DNA of 19,926 nucleotides from an uncultured Brachyspira sp. Lineage in GTDB: Bacteria; Spirochaetota; Brachyspiria; Brachyspirales; Brachyspiraceae. Below the pieces are notes generated by a model. The model saw only the letters and a program-made list of their open reading frames with translations, searched no databases and was not told where the DNA came from. The position numbers and the translations under genes were made by a program. This document shows, one piece after another, positions 1-9,511 of the stretch (positions within the stretch are counted from its first letter, which is position 1; each line of letters begins with the position of its first letter). The DNA lies in the NCBI GenBank assembly GCA_934725525.1, contig CAKVCG010000013.1, positions 1 through 19,926 on the forward strand, written 5' to 3'.

Positions 1-1185
1 TTAATAAAAGGAAATGGAAAATCAAAAATTCTTTTAACGGGCGATATAGTAAAAGAAAATATAATTTCAAGATTATTCGGCTCGAGAGGTTCTAAAACCA
101 ACGCGATGAGATATAATATTTACGAAGGCGAAGATAAATGGGTTGCGTTAAATAATAGATATTTTGCGGTTATATCAAGTCCGCCTCAATCTAACACAAC
201 TTTTGAAACAATGACATTTTCTCGTCCTACAACTAACGAATATAGAAACGATTTTCATTTGGCAAATTTGCTTACAAAACATAATATTAACGCGGGAAGT
301 TCCATTACCGATAATTATTCGATTTATATGGGACCAAAAGTAAGAGGTTTATTTGCAAAATATTATCTTGAAGAATCTTACGAATCCATCTTTCAAGAAT
401 CTTTTTTAGGACTTAATTTAAGACCTTTGACATATATTTTGGATATTATGCTAAACGGTTTATATAATATTACTAAAAATTACGCTTGGGCGATAATATT
501 ATTTACGCTTTTATTTAAAATAGTAACATATCCTTTAAATCATGCTTCTTATAAATCGATGAGGAGAATGCAGCTTGTTAATCCTAAAATAGAGAGAATA
601 AGAGAGCAGTATAAAGATAATCCTGAAAAATTGAACGCCGAAATTATGGCGATATATAAGAAAGAAAAAATTAATCCTTTGGGCGGGTGTTTGCCTATGC
701 TTTTGCCTTTTCCTCTTCTTATAGCTTTTTTCTATTTGATGCAGTCGATGGTAGAGTTGAGGAATACGCCTTTTTTATGGATAACGGATTTGTCTTCGCC
801 CGATAAATTGTTTGTGTTTCCTGTGGGAGTTCCAATTTTGGGAGGGCTTAATTTTAATTTATTTCCGATACTTATGGCAATAACGAGTTATTTGAGCATG
901 AAAATTCAGCCTTCTTCAAGCGCGGGAACTTCGGGTTCGGCGGCGACTCAAATGAAAATGATGTCGACTATATTTCCTCTTATGATGCTTGTTCTATTCT
1001 ATAATTTTGCAAGCGGATTAGCGTTATATTGGACAGCCCAAAATGTGTTCGGAGTGGCTCAACAATTTATAACCGCGAAATTACTGAATAAAAATAAAGA
1101 TAATATTGAAGAAGAAAGTAAATCTGGCAAAATAAAAAAGAAAGATAAAAATTTAAAAAATATAAATAAGAAAGCCAATAATTAA
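1..1185 (+). CDS. yidC: Membrane protein insertase YidC, 3' part (partial at the window start)
   Basis: YidC inserts proteins into the inner membrane, alone or with SecYEG. The frame is open from base 1, so 394 residues are visible and the true start lies upstream; the first ATG at 106 is internal. The first ~115 residues are the end of the periplasmic domain, including the family-typical stretch WVALNNRYFAV. The conserved membrane domain follows. A first segment ends in LLFKIVTYPL, then comes a cytoplasmic helical hairpin rich in Lys/Arg (SMRRMQLVNPKIERIREQY), then NPLGGCLPMLL and further hydrophobic segments. The tail is strongly basic, as in YidC proteins that contact ribosomes. The groove residue that is Arg in E. 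coli YidC appears to be Lys here. jag follows 46 bases downstream, the usual yidC-jag order. Identity is secure. Confidence 0.96.
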   Translation, partial: LIKGNGKSKILLTGDIVKENIISRLFGSRGSKTNAMRYNIYEGEDKWVALNNRYFAVISSPPQSNTTFETMTFSRPTTNEYRNDFHLANLLTKHNINAGSSITDNYSIYMGPKVRGLFAKYYLEESYESIFQESFLGLNLRPLTYILDIMLNGLYNITKNYAWAIILFTLLFKIVTYPLNHASYKSMRRMQLVNPKIERIREQYKDNPEKLNAEIMAIYKKEKINPLGGCLPMLLPFPLLIAFFYLMQSMVELRNTPFLWITDLSSPDKLFVFPVGVPILGGLNFNLFPILMAITSYLSMKIQPSSSAGTSGSAATQMKMMSTIFPLMMLVLFYNFASGLALYWTAQNVFGVAQQFITAKLLNKNKDNIEEESKSGKIKKKDKNLKNINKKANN

Positions 1186-1220
1186 AAAAGAAAATAAAAA
1201 ATTAAATTACAATTGTTTCA

Positions 1221-1226
1221 AGGAGG
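1221..1226 (+). promoter_or_regulatory. Strong Shine-Dalgarno site of jag
   Basis: AGGAGG lies five bases before the ATG at 1232. It is a full match to the anti-Shine-Dalgarno core and fixes the jag start. Confidence 0.85.
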
Positions 1227-1231
1227 GTAAA

Positions 1232-1927
1232 ATGTTAGTAAAAGAATTTAGCGGCAAATCGGAAAAAGACGCTATAAGCAAAGCGCTCGAAGAGTTAAAT
1301 TTGACGGAAGAACAAGTTAGAATCGAGGTTGTGGAAAAAGGAAAAAGAAATTTATTCGGAATAGGCGAAGAAACTCCTACGGTTATCAGGGTTTACTATG
1401 AAGAAATATCCACAAATCTTGGAGCGCTCAAATCTATAATATTGGACATATTAAAATATATGGGAATAACCGCAGAAGTCACGACAAAAGAAGAAAGCGG
1501 AAGCAGAATATATATAAGTATTTCTACGGAAGATTCGGGGGTTCTAATAGGCAAAAAGGGGGCTACTTTAGAGGCTCTACAGTTTTTAGTTTCATTGATA
1601 GTTTCTAAAAATTTCGGAGAAGATAACGAAATACATATAATACTTGATGTTGACGGATATAGAGAAAGAAGAGAGGAAACCTTAAAACATATGGCGCGTC
1701 AAGCGGCGCATCAATCTAAAAAAACAAGAAGAGTAGTCGTATTGGAACCTATGTCTCCTTACGAAAGAAGAATCATACATGTTGAATTGCAAAAAGACCA
1801 GGATGTTGAAACTAAAAGCGATGGCGAGCCTCCATACAGAAGAGTAAAAATATTTTCTAAAAACGGCGGATATAATAATAGAAGATATAATAGAAATTCG
1901 TATAAACCATATTATAGAAATAAATAA
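1232..1927 (+). CDS. jag: RNA-binding protein Jag/KhpB (Jag-N, KH, R3H)
   Basis: Jag (KhpB/EloR) is a cytoplasmic single-stranded nucleic-acid-binding protein, linked in Gram-positive bacteria to cell elongation and RNA regulation; its role in spirochaetes is inferred. Three domains are visible in 231 residues. The Jag-N domain is ~1-52, with KGKRNLFGIGE. The KH domain is ~75-140, with the GxxG loop GKKG at 107-110. The R3H domain is ~145-208, with the R179-x-x-x-H183 motif and PPYRRVKIF. The last ~20 residues are rich in Asn, Arg and Tyr and probably form a disordered RNA-contacting tail. It follows yidC by 46 bases and probably shares its transcript. The start is supported by AGGAGG. Confidence 0.95.
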   Translation: MLVKEFSGKSEKDAISKALEELNLTEEQVRIEVVEKGKRNLFGIGEETPTVIRVYYEEISTNLGALKSIILDILKYMGITAEVTTKEESGSRIYISISTEDSGVLIGKKGATLEALQFLVSLIVSKNFGEDNEIHIILDVDGYRERREETLKHMARQAAHQSKKTRRVVVLEPMSPYERRIIHVELQKDQDVETKSDGEPPYRRVKIFSKNGGYNNRRYNRNSYKPYYRNK

Positions 1928-1940
1928 ATTATCATCTCTC

Positions 1941-2004
1941 AAAAAACCCCGTAATAAATTTGATTTTTAAAAATAAAATATTAATTTATTACGGGTTAAT
2001 TTTT
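1941..2004. terminator. Bidirectional intrinsic terminator between jag and serB
   Basis: A perfect 13-bp inverted repeat pairs 1948-1960 (CCCGTAATAAATT) with 1983-1995 (AATTTATTACGGG) around an A+T-rich loop. On the + strand it is followed by TTAATTTTT, and on the - strand by a run of six T. It therefore suits both converging genes. Confidence 0.88.
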
Positions 2005-2015
2005 ATCTATTTATA

Positions 2016-2636
2016 TTATAGTTTATCTATTATAAGTCTTAAATCTTTTTTGTCTATTATTATATTGGCTTCTTTTTTTAGAATTTCTTTAGAACAGAAG
2101 GCGACTCTATTTTTAGCATATTTAAACATACTCAAATCGTTTGCTCCGTCTCCAACAGCGAGAGTATTGTCATAAGAAATATTGAGTAATTTTTGCAAAG
2201 CTAAAAGCATATTTCCTTTACTGTCTGCAAACATCATTTCGCCTCCGACTCTTCCCGTCAAAATATTATTTTTTGTATGGAATATATTTGAAAATTCTCC
2301 ATCCAATCCTAATTTTTCAACGAATAAAGAAGTCGCATTTTTGAATCCGCCAGAAAAACAAACGCATTTATAATCTTTTTTTTTCAATTCTTTTATAGTT
2401 TCTTTAGCTCCGTTCATAATCGGAAGAGATTCGCATATTTCGTTTACTTTTTTTAATTTCATTCCTTCAAGCAAAGATACGCGATAAGTTAAACTTTCAA
2501 AAAAATCCAACTCTCCTTTCATACCTTTTTCAGTAATTTCTTTTATTTCTTTATAATAATTTGTTTCTTTCGCTATTATGTCTAAAGTCTCTCCGTCCAT
2601 TAGAGTGGAGTCAAAATCAAAAACGGCTAATTTCAT
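2016..2636 (-). CDS. serB: Phosphoserine phosphatase SerB (HAD family)
   Basis: SerB removes phosphate from O-phosphoserine, the last step of serine synthesis. The 206 residues carry the HAD signatures in order: motif I D7-F-D9-S-T at the N-terminus, with the nucleophile and acid/base aspartates; motif II around SGG at 95-97; and motif IV GDGAND at 162-167, with Mg2+-binding aspartates. A cap region (~15-75) contains GMKGELDFFESLTYRV, typical of SerB. The length matches single-domain SerB without the N-terminal ACT extension found in some relatives. It starts 24 bases after serA and is the last gene of the operon. The site before its ATG is weak, so translation may be coupled to serA. The bidirectional terminator follows it. 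Confidence 0.93.
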   Translation of the reverse strand: MKLAVFDFDSTLMDGETLDIIAKETNYYKEIKEITEKGMKGELDFFESLTYRVSLLEGMKLKKVNEICESLPIMNGAKETIKELKKKDYKCVCFSGGFKNATSLFVEKLGLDGEFSNIFHTKNNILTGRVGGEMMFADSKGNMLLALQKLLNISYDNTLAVGDGANDLSMFKYAKNRVAFCSKEILKKEANIIIDKKDLRLIIDKL

Positions 2637-2660
2637 TTTAAAATAAATTCCAAAAATTAA

Positions 2661-4253
2661 TTATATATTCAATTTAATATATTTCGGATTATGAACGCCG
2701 TCTATTTTAGATATTTTATCCAACATCTCATCGCTTAATGAAGAGTCAATATCAATAGCCATTATAGACATATCGCTTCCTTTAATATTCTGCGAAACAT
2801 TCATCGAACCTATATTAATATTATCTTCGCATAAAACATTTGCCACTTTTGCAACCATAGCGACTTGATTTATATGAGGCACTATAAGCATATGCTCGTT
2901 AGGTTTTATTATAACATCATAATCGTTTAATTTTACTATTCTTGAAATATTTTTGGCTATTAAAGAAACCGAAACATTATTTTCCTCAATATCCGTTATC
3001 ATTTTTACTTTCAATAAACTCGTATAACTCGAAGGAGCTTCGGATTTTATAACTTTTATTTCTATTCCTCTTTGTTTTGCCAAAAATGGAGCGTTTACAT
3101 AATTAACATCATTTAATATCGAAGATAAAGCTCCTTTCAATATCGCCACTACTAAAGGCTCAATGTCTAATTGTATAAGTTCTCCATTTGCCGTTATTTC
3201 AAAGGATTTTATTTTTCCTTTTGATATTTGTCCTATAATCTCTCCCGCGTTTTCCGAAATCTTCATGTAATCTTTAACGGGTTCTAATTTCTCGGGATTA
3301 AGAGACGGAATATTAACGGCTGAGTCGGTATAGCCTCCCGAAAGAACTTTTTTAATTTGAGAAGCGACATCTAAAGCCACATTAATTTGCGCTTCTTTAG
3401 TGCTTGCTCCAAGGTGAGGAGTGAGAATTATATTATTTCCGTTATAATGAATCAAAGGGCAGGTTTCAATTTTTGGCTCGTTTTCGTAGACATCGAGCGC
3501 CGCCGCAGAAATTTGTTCGTTTTCCAAAGCCTCTTTCAAATCGTTTTCATTAACCAATCCGCCTCTCGAACAGTTGATTATTATAGCTCCTTTTTTCATT
3601 TTATTTATATTTTCTTTATTTATTATATTAATCGTATCCGCGGTTTTCGGAATATGAATCGAAAGGTAATCGAGTTGAGGCAAAAAATTATCCAAAGAAG
3701 TTTCGTATAAAGCCCCTTTTTTAATAACCGTTTCTTCGTTTGCAAAAGGGTCATAAACTATAACTTTCATTCCGATTGACAAAGCGATATTTACGACTTT
3801 TCTTCCTATTCTCCCAAATCCCATCACTCCTAAAGTTTTTCCAAAAAGTTCAGTTCCCGTGAAAGCGTCTCTATTCCATTTTCCTTCTTTTGTCGATTGA
3901 GAAGCTGGAACGATATTTCGCGAAATTGCAAGCATTAAAGCAATGGTATGTTCCGATGCGGCTATAGTGTTTCCATCGGGCGAGTTTATCACGATTATTC
4001 CTTTTTCTGTCGCCGCGTTTACATCGATATTGTCGACTCCCACTCCCGCTCTTCCGATTATTTTTAGATTTTTTCCCGCTTCGATTATATTTCTGTTTAC
4101 TTTAGTTTGACTTCTAACCATTAAAGCGTCATATTCTCCGATTATTTTTATTATTTCCTCTTCGCTCATAGTCGGAAGAAAAACCGCTTCGGCAGTTTCG
4201 GATATTATATCCTTTACGCATTTATTTATATTGTCGGTTATCAATACTTTCAT
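2661..4253 (-). CDS. serA: D-3-phosphoglycerate dehydrogenase SerA (long form with ACT domain)
   Basis: SerA oxidises 3-phosphoglycerate to 3-phosphohydroxypyruvate with NAD+, the first step of serine synthesis. In 530 residues the order is: catalytic domain start with GRAGVGVDNIDV (~67-78); NAD-binding Rossmann fold with GFGRIG at 145-150; catalytic R230 (NCSRGG), E259 (YENEP) and H280 (TPHLGAST); then the substrate-binding intervening domain (~315-450) and a C-terminal ACT domain (~455-527, beginning LIVPHINQVAMVAKV). The ACT domain usually gives serine feedback control. GGAG ten bases before the ATG supports the start. It lies 58 bases after the aminotransferase gene in a three-gene serine operon. 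Confidence 0.96.
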   Translation of the reverse strand: MKVLITDNINKCVKDIISETAEAVFLPTMSEEEIIKIIGEYDALMVRSQTKVNRNIIEAGKNLKIIGRAGVGVDNIDVNAATEKGIIVINSPDGNTIAASEHTIALMLAISRNIVPASQSTKEGKWNRDAFTGTELFGKTLGVMGFGRIGRKVVNIALSIGMKVIVYDPFANEETVIKKGALYETSLDNFLPQLDYLSIHIPKTADTINIINKENINKMKKGAIIINCSRGGLVNENDLKEALENEQISAAALDVYENEPKIETCPLIHYNGNNIILTPHLGASTKEAQINVALDVASQIKKVLSGGYTDSAVNIPSLNPEKLEPVKDYMKISENAGEIIGQISKGKIKSFEITANGELIQLDIEPLVVAILKGALSSILNDVNYVNAPFLAKQRGIEIKVIKSEAPSSYTSLLKVKMITDIEENNVSVSLIAKNISRIVKLNDYDVIIKPNEHMLIVPHINQVAMVAKVANVLCEDNINIGSMNVSQNIKGSDMSIMAIDIDSSLSDEMLDKISKIDGVHNPKYIKLNI

Positions 4254-4311
4254 TTAATAATTCTCCGTTTACCAATAGTTATTTATTTTCGTTTAACTCT
4301 ATTTATTTAGT

Positions 4312-5457
4312 TTATTTATTCAATTCTTCAATCAATTTTTTCACTCCGCTGCCGAGATTGAATTTATATCCCAATTTTAAAAGACTCGCTTCCAAAGAAC
4401 CTACAGCCATAATTAAATCTCTTTCCGATACAAATCCCAAAGTTCCAATTCTAAATATTTTATTTTTCAAATCCCCCTGTCCGTTTGCCACTATTATATC
4501 GTAATCGTCTTTAAGAGTTTTTCTAATATCGGGAACGGTTATATTTTCTGGCGGAAGTATAGAGGTTATAGAATGGCTTGCGTTTTTATCGTCTTCAACC
4601 AAAAGTTTTAAACCAATCTCTCTTATTGCATGTCTTAAAGCTAAAGTAAGTTTTTTATGTCTTTTATTAATATTTTCAATTCCTTCTTCTCTAATCATTT
4701 TTAAAGATGTATGAAGAGAGCATATTAAATTAACCGCCGGAGTAAAAGGGGTCGTATCTTTTGCCAAAGATTTTTTATGTTCCGTCCAATTAAAATAGAA
4801 ACTTGAATATTTGCAATTTTCATGCATCTTAAAAGCCTTTTCGCTTGCCGTCAAAAACGAAAGTCCCGGCGCAATCATAAATCCTTTTTGCGAACCCGAA
4901 ACCGCGACATCGATATTCCATTCGTCAGTTTTAAATTCCATCGCGCATAAACTCGTTATGCCATCGACTACCGATAAAGCTCCATGATTTTTTATTATAG
5001 GACATAGAGTTTTAATATCGTTTGCCGCTCCCGTAGAAGTTTCGCTATGAGTGAGAGTGACAATTTTTATATCTTTATTTTTATTCAAAGCCTCTTCCAA
5101 AACTTCGGGGCTTATTATATTTCCCGCTTTAGCTTCGATTTTAATAACTTCCGCTCCTCTCGATTTTGCAATCTTTGCCAATCTTTCCCCAAAATTTCCG
5201 ATTGATAAGCATAAAACTTTATCGCCTTCGTTTATTAGATTTTCCAAAGCTCCGCACATTGCCCCAGTTCCGCTCGCCGTAAATAAAAAGACATCGTTTT
5301 TCGTTTGGAACACATATTTTAAATCCTCGAATACTTCTTTTAAGATACTTGAGAATTCTTCACTTCTATGAGCCATAGGATGTTTTGCCATTTCAATTAA
5401 AGCGGACTCAGGCACGGGAGTGGGACCGGGAATCATTAAAAAAGTTTTATCTTTCAT
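4312..5457 (-). CDS. Class V aminotransferase, probable phosphoserine aminotransferase
   Basis: This is a PLP enzyme of the alanine-glyoxylate/serine-pyruvate aminotransferase branch, not the classical SerC branch. The 381 residues begin with the family start MIPGPTPVPESAL and AHRSEEF. They carry the PLP-phosphate loop ASGTGAM (61-67), the PLP aspartate in VVDGITS (~163-169), and the Schiff-base lysine K191 in SGSQKGF. The C-terminal KIFRIGTLGF contains the likely carboxylate-binding arginine. It leads serA and serB with short gaps, so the likely reaction is 3-phosphohydroxypyruvate plus glutamate to phosphoserine. That is an inference from context; serine-glyoxylate or alanine-glyoxylate activity is the alternative. 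AGAGG about eight bases before the ATG supports the start. Confidence 0.85.
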   Translation of the reverse strand: MKDKTFLMIPGPTPVPESALIEMAKHPMAHRSEEFSSILKEVFEDLKYVFQTKNDVFLFTASGTGAMCGALENLINEGDKVLCLSIGNFGERLAKIAKSRGAEVIKIEAKAGNIISPEVLEEALNKNKDIKIVTLTHSETSTGAANDIKTLCPIIKNHGALSVVDGITSLCAMEFKTDEWNIDVAVSGSQKGFMIAPGLSFLTASEKAFKMHENCKYSSFYFNWTEHKKSLAKDTTPFTPAVNLICSLHTSLKMIREEGIENINKRHKKLTLALRHAIREIGLKLLVEDDKNASHSITSILPPENITVPDIRKTLKDDYDIIVANGQGDLKNKIFRIGTLGFVSERDLIMAVGSLEASLLKLGYKFNLGSGVKKLIEELNK

Positions 5458-5503
5458 TTTTATAGCCTCTTAAAAATTAAAATCTTCAGAATTTAAAATT
5501 ATA

Positions 5504-5531
5504 ATAATATAGAAAAAATATTTTTTTTCAA
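5504..5531 (-). promoter_or_regulatory. Candidate promoter of the serine operon
   Basis: On the - strand TTGAAA (5526-5531) is followed after 16 bases by TATTAT (5504-5509). Each differs from the sigma-70-type consensus by one base. It lies about 45 bases upstream of the aminotransferase ATG. The region is A+T-rich, so chance matches are possible. Confidence 0.45.
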
Positions 5532-5579
5532 TAGTATATGTGGTATTAATAATATAATTAATTATAATTTTTGGTTTCC

Positions 5580-5690
5580 GCACGACTTCTCCAAAGAAGC
5601 GCAGAGCGACCAGCGACCCATTGCGCGCTTTTGCATTTGCACACAACGGGCTTCTCACAGGGATGCAGAGCGAAAGCCACATTGTTGCCA
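5580..5690. repeat. G+C-rich intergenic repeat with two imperfect tandem units
   Basis: This block is much richer in G+C than its surroundings. It contains two imperfect units. Both begin CTTCTC (5586 and 5651) and reach GCAGAGCGA, ending at 5609 and 5673, followed by related ATTGCGCGC / ATTGTTGCC ends. A short hairpin CTTCT-ccaa-AGAAG lies in the first unit. An apparent 73-residue reading frame crosses it on the - strand, but it has no recognisable protein features. The ends of the first unit, GCACGACT and GCGCAG-AGCGA, reappear in the insertion that breaks the Rpn gene at 16201-16220. Confidence 0.6.
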
Positions 5691-5707
5691 AATTCTTTAC
5701 TTACACC

Positions 5708-5741
5708 GTCATCGCGAGGACTCAAAAAGTCCGAAGCAATC
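5708..5741 (+). repeat. GTCATTGC-type hairpin element, copy A
   Basis: The flanks GTCATCGCGA and GAAGCAATC enclose a 5-bp stem GGACT / AGTCC with loop CAAAA. The outer ATCGC/GCAAT arms pair except for one C-A mismatch. It belongs to the same family as the copies at 16741-16923. Confidence 0.75.
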
Positions 5742-5756
5742 TATAAATAAAAAACT

Positions 5757-7484
5757 CTAAAACTTTTTATATACGCATTCAAAAGTGTCGCCCAAATTAT
5801 ATTTTTTTGCAAATAAATTATACATATTTTTTAATCCTTTATTTTCTTTTAAAAATTGCAAATTAAAAATATCGCAAAATCTATTATAATAAACGCTCTG
5901 GTTTTTCAAATACATTTTTTTTAGAGAATATTTTTTTAAAAATTTATCCAAAGCTTTCGGATTAGTTTCAAAAGCATGGTCGGGAGGAACAATCTTAAAA
6001 TAATTCTTATTGAACCTTCCGCTAATTCCGTTTCCGTTGGGCATAGCAAAAGCGAATATTCCATCGTCTTTAAGAGAAAATAAAATATTTTTTAATAGTT
6101 TTTCAAAATCGCAAATATGCTCCAAAACATACCAAGCCGTTATTATGTCGTATTCATTTTCTTTATATTCAAAATCAAGCAAAGAAACATTATAAACATT
6201 CAAATTAAGGTTTTTGACGCAATAATTCGCAGCATATTCGCTTATCTCTATTCCTTCCGTTTCGTATCCGTTTAAAGAAGCCTCTTTCAAAAAAAATCCC
6301 ATAGCCGAACCCAAATCCAATATTTTGCCTGTTGGCTTAATATTCTTTATTGTTTCCAAACGACTTTTTGCAAGCGCTTTCAAATTTTCTTCGTCTTCTT
6401 CGTAAGTTTTTCCGTATTGATTTTTATAATCTTCGATAAAATATTTTGAAGAATAATCGGTTGAAACTGTAAGAAAATATTTTCTGAATAATGAATTACA
6501 TTTCTTGCATTTATATAAATTCGATTCGGAATTTCTATTTTTTATTTCTATATTTTTCGATTTACAAAAATCGCATTCTATACTTTGAAAATCTTCAATG
6601 TTATCGATTATAATTTTTATTCTTTCAGTCGATTTTTTCGTATCTATATTTTTAGAATTTTCTTTATATTCGTTTTGCAAGTTAAAATCAAAAAGAAAAT
6701 TATTTATTTTGTTGAAAGCCTCTTCAATATTTATATCTTCAAAAAATCCTAAATTAAAAAATATATCGCGGCATTTTTTCCCCAAATTGTTATGGTATTT
6801 AGTAGGCGAGAGCAAAAGAACAGGAATTCCCGCCTCTATACATTCAAAAGCGGTAAGCCCGAAATAAGTTATAACAGCGGAATACGGATTTTCAAATATA
6901 TTGGGGGAAAATTTTTTTGAAATCATATTTTCACTTTCGTTTTGCGCTTCTATGAACACAAATTTTTTATTTTCTATTTTAGATATTATTTCAAAAGCTT
7001 TATTTTTCAAATCGTTATTAAATCCTAAATAAACGAGTATAGGAGCTTCGCTATCGTATTTAGGTTTTATATTAGAATTAAGAACCGTCGTAGAAAAAGG
7101 CTTTATATTAACCAAATCGGAATCGTCCAAATTTGGCAGCATCTCTATAACTATATCGGCAAAATTTCTTTCCTCTCCCACGCTGTCCACGATTATAATT
7201 GGAGAGATTCTTTTTAGTCGTTTTATATATTTTTTATCAACCTCTCGAGAGTCGACTATTATCAAATAAGGATGTATTTTTTTTATTTCGTCAAATTTAC
7301 AAGTTTCTATATTTAAATTTGACTGAAAAAACATTTCGCTTTCATTGTTAATAGAAGAAAATATAAAATCATAAAAATCTTGAAGCTTATTTGCGATAAA
7401 TTTCATTCGAGTAAAATGTCCGAATCCATATATTCCGTTTATATCTGTTATAATGCATATTTTTTTATTAATTTTGTTTTGCAT
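5757..7484 (-). CDS. PseG-like glycosyltransferase-fold domain fused to zinc-ribbon SAM methyltransferase
   Basis: Three parts are visible in 575 residues. Residues ~1-295 resemble the GT-B/MurG-like fold of PseG (nucleotide-sugar hydrolase of pseudaminic acid synthesis). They carry a glycine-rich loop with G20-F-G-H23-F-T-R26 and a sugar-nucleotide-site-like stretch at 206-225 (YFGLTAFECIEAGIPVLLL). A zinc ribbon follows with Cys304, 307, 326 and 329. Residues ~340-575 form a class I SAM methyltransferase with motif I ILDLGSAMGFF (388-398), an acidic residue in GIEIS (411-415), and AWYVLEH (450-456). Such zinc-ribbon methyltransferases often act on sugars in surface-glycan or flagellin glycosylation loci. 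The substrate is unknown. It lies 19 bases after the hemerythrin gene, with no clear Shine-Dalgarno site. The protein could be read as two enzymes of one glycan step; the fold assignment of the N-terminal part is less sure than that of the methyltransferase. Confidence 0.72.
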   Translation of the reverse strand: MQNKINKKICIITDINGIYGFGHFTRMKFIANKLQDFYDFIFSSINNESEMFFQSNLNIETCKFDEIKKIHPYLIIVDSREVDKKYIKRLKRISPIIIVDSVGEERNFADIVIEMLPNLDDSDLVNIKPFSTTVLNSNIKPKYDSEAPILVYLGFNNDLKNKAFEIISKIENKKFVFIEAQNESENMISKKFSPNIFENPYSAVITYFGLTAFECIEAGIPVLLLSPTKYHNNLGKKCRDIFFNLGFFEDINIEEAFNKINNFLFDFNLQNEYKENSKNIDTKKSTERIKIIIDNIEDFQSIECDFCKSKNIEIKNRNSESNLYKCKKCNSLFRKYFLTVSTDYSSKYFIEDYKNQYGKTYEEDEENLKALAKSRLETIKNIKPTGKILDLGSAMGFFLKEASLNGYETEGIEISEYAANYCVKNLNLNVYNVSLLDFEYKENEYDIITAWYVLEHICDFEKLLKNILFSLKDDGIFAFAMPNGNGISGRFNKNYFKIVPPDHAFETNPKALDKFLKKYSLKKMYLKNQSVYYNRFCDIFNLQFLKENKGLKNMYNLFAKKYNLGDTFECVYKKF

Positions 7485-7503
7485 GTTTTGGGTTACTAAT
7501 ATT

Positions 7504-7950
7504 TTACTTTTCTTCCTCTTTTTTCATATTTTCAAGTATAATTTTTAATTCATCTATAAAATGTTTATCATCCCCCAGAATATGACTAAAAAGCCAATCT
7601 CTCAAATAGACGATAAAATCTTCCATATCGACTTTTTCACCGTTCATATATTTTATAACTTCCTCCAAAACCTTGCTTGAAAATTCTCTATGTTTTGAAA
7701 TATGCTCCTTAAAAGATTTATAATGAACCGCTTTCATTATTTTTTCTTCGGTTGCAAAATGATATGTGGCGTAATCCACCGTTCTTTTTAGAATAATTTT
7801 AAATCTATCTTTTACTTCTGGAATTGACAAATCTCCGCTTTCCGCGGCATGCAAATCGTTTATTATATTAATAAGTTCTCTATGCTGGTCATCCACTCTT
7901 TTATAGCCGACTTCAAATTTTTCGCTCCATATTATCCACTTATCTTCCAT
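7504..7950 (-). CDS. Bacteriohemerythrin
   Basis: This is a small cytoplasmic oxygen-binding protein with a non-haem di-iron site, possibly used for oxygen sensing, storage or scavenging in a microaerotolerant anaerobe. From the ATG at 7950 it has 148 residues, the usual length for a single-domain bacteriohemerythrin. The ligand pattern is complete: H23 (DDQH), H64-x-x-x-E68, H83-x-x-x-H87, and H123-x-x-x-x-D128. An in-frame TTG at 7968 would add six residues. The ATG is preferred because AAGGGG lies upstream at normal spacing and the protein then starts MEDKWIIWSEKFEVG as relatives do. No partner sensory domain is attached. The fusion gene downstream may be co-transcribed. Confidence 0.92.
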   Translation of the reverse strand: MEDKWIIWSEKFEVGYKRVDDQHRELINIINDLHAAESGDLSIPEVKDRFKIILKRTVDYATYHFATEEKIMKAVHYKSFKEHISKHREFSSKVLEEVIKYMNGEKVDMEDFIVYLRDWLFSHILGDDKHFIDELKIILENMKKEEEK

Positions 7951-8012
7951 AATAATTTCCCCTTGCAAATAAAATTACTCATAAAATTGTTAATAACGAT
8001 TATAAAAAACAA

Positions 8013-8048
8013 AACCTATTTCAAATATTTTATAATATGAAGTAGGTT
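8013..8048 (-). terminator. Intrinsic terminator after enolase
   Basis: AACCTATTTCA (8013-8023) pairs with TGAAGTAGGTT (8038-8048), 11 bp with one G-T wobble, and an A+T-rich inner extension. On the - strand the stem is followed by TTGTTTTTTATAATC. It separates enolase from hemerythrin, so the latter needs its own promoter between about 7951 and 8012. Confidence 0.78.
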
Positions 8049-8096
8049 CGTTTATGCTTTTTATGTTTTATATTTTTTATAATTTAATTAAATAAA

Positions 8097-9458
<1,362 letters not shown>

Positions 9459-9511
9459 ATAAACACTTTCATAAAATAAATTCTATAATTCTAAATTCCG
9501 ATATTTATACT

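Noticed and set aside
5470..5691. 73-residue reading frame on the - strand
   Set aside because: It runs through the G+C-rich repeat and A+T-rich spacer, has no ribosome site and no recognisable features.
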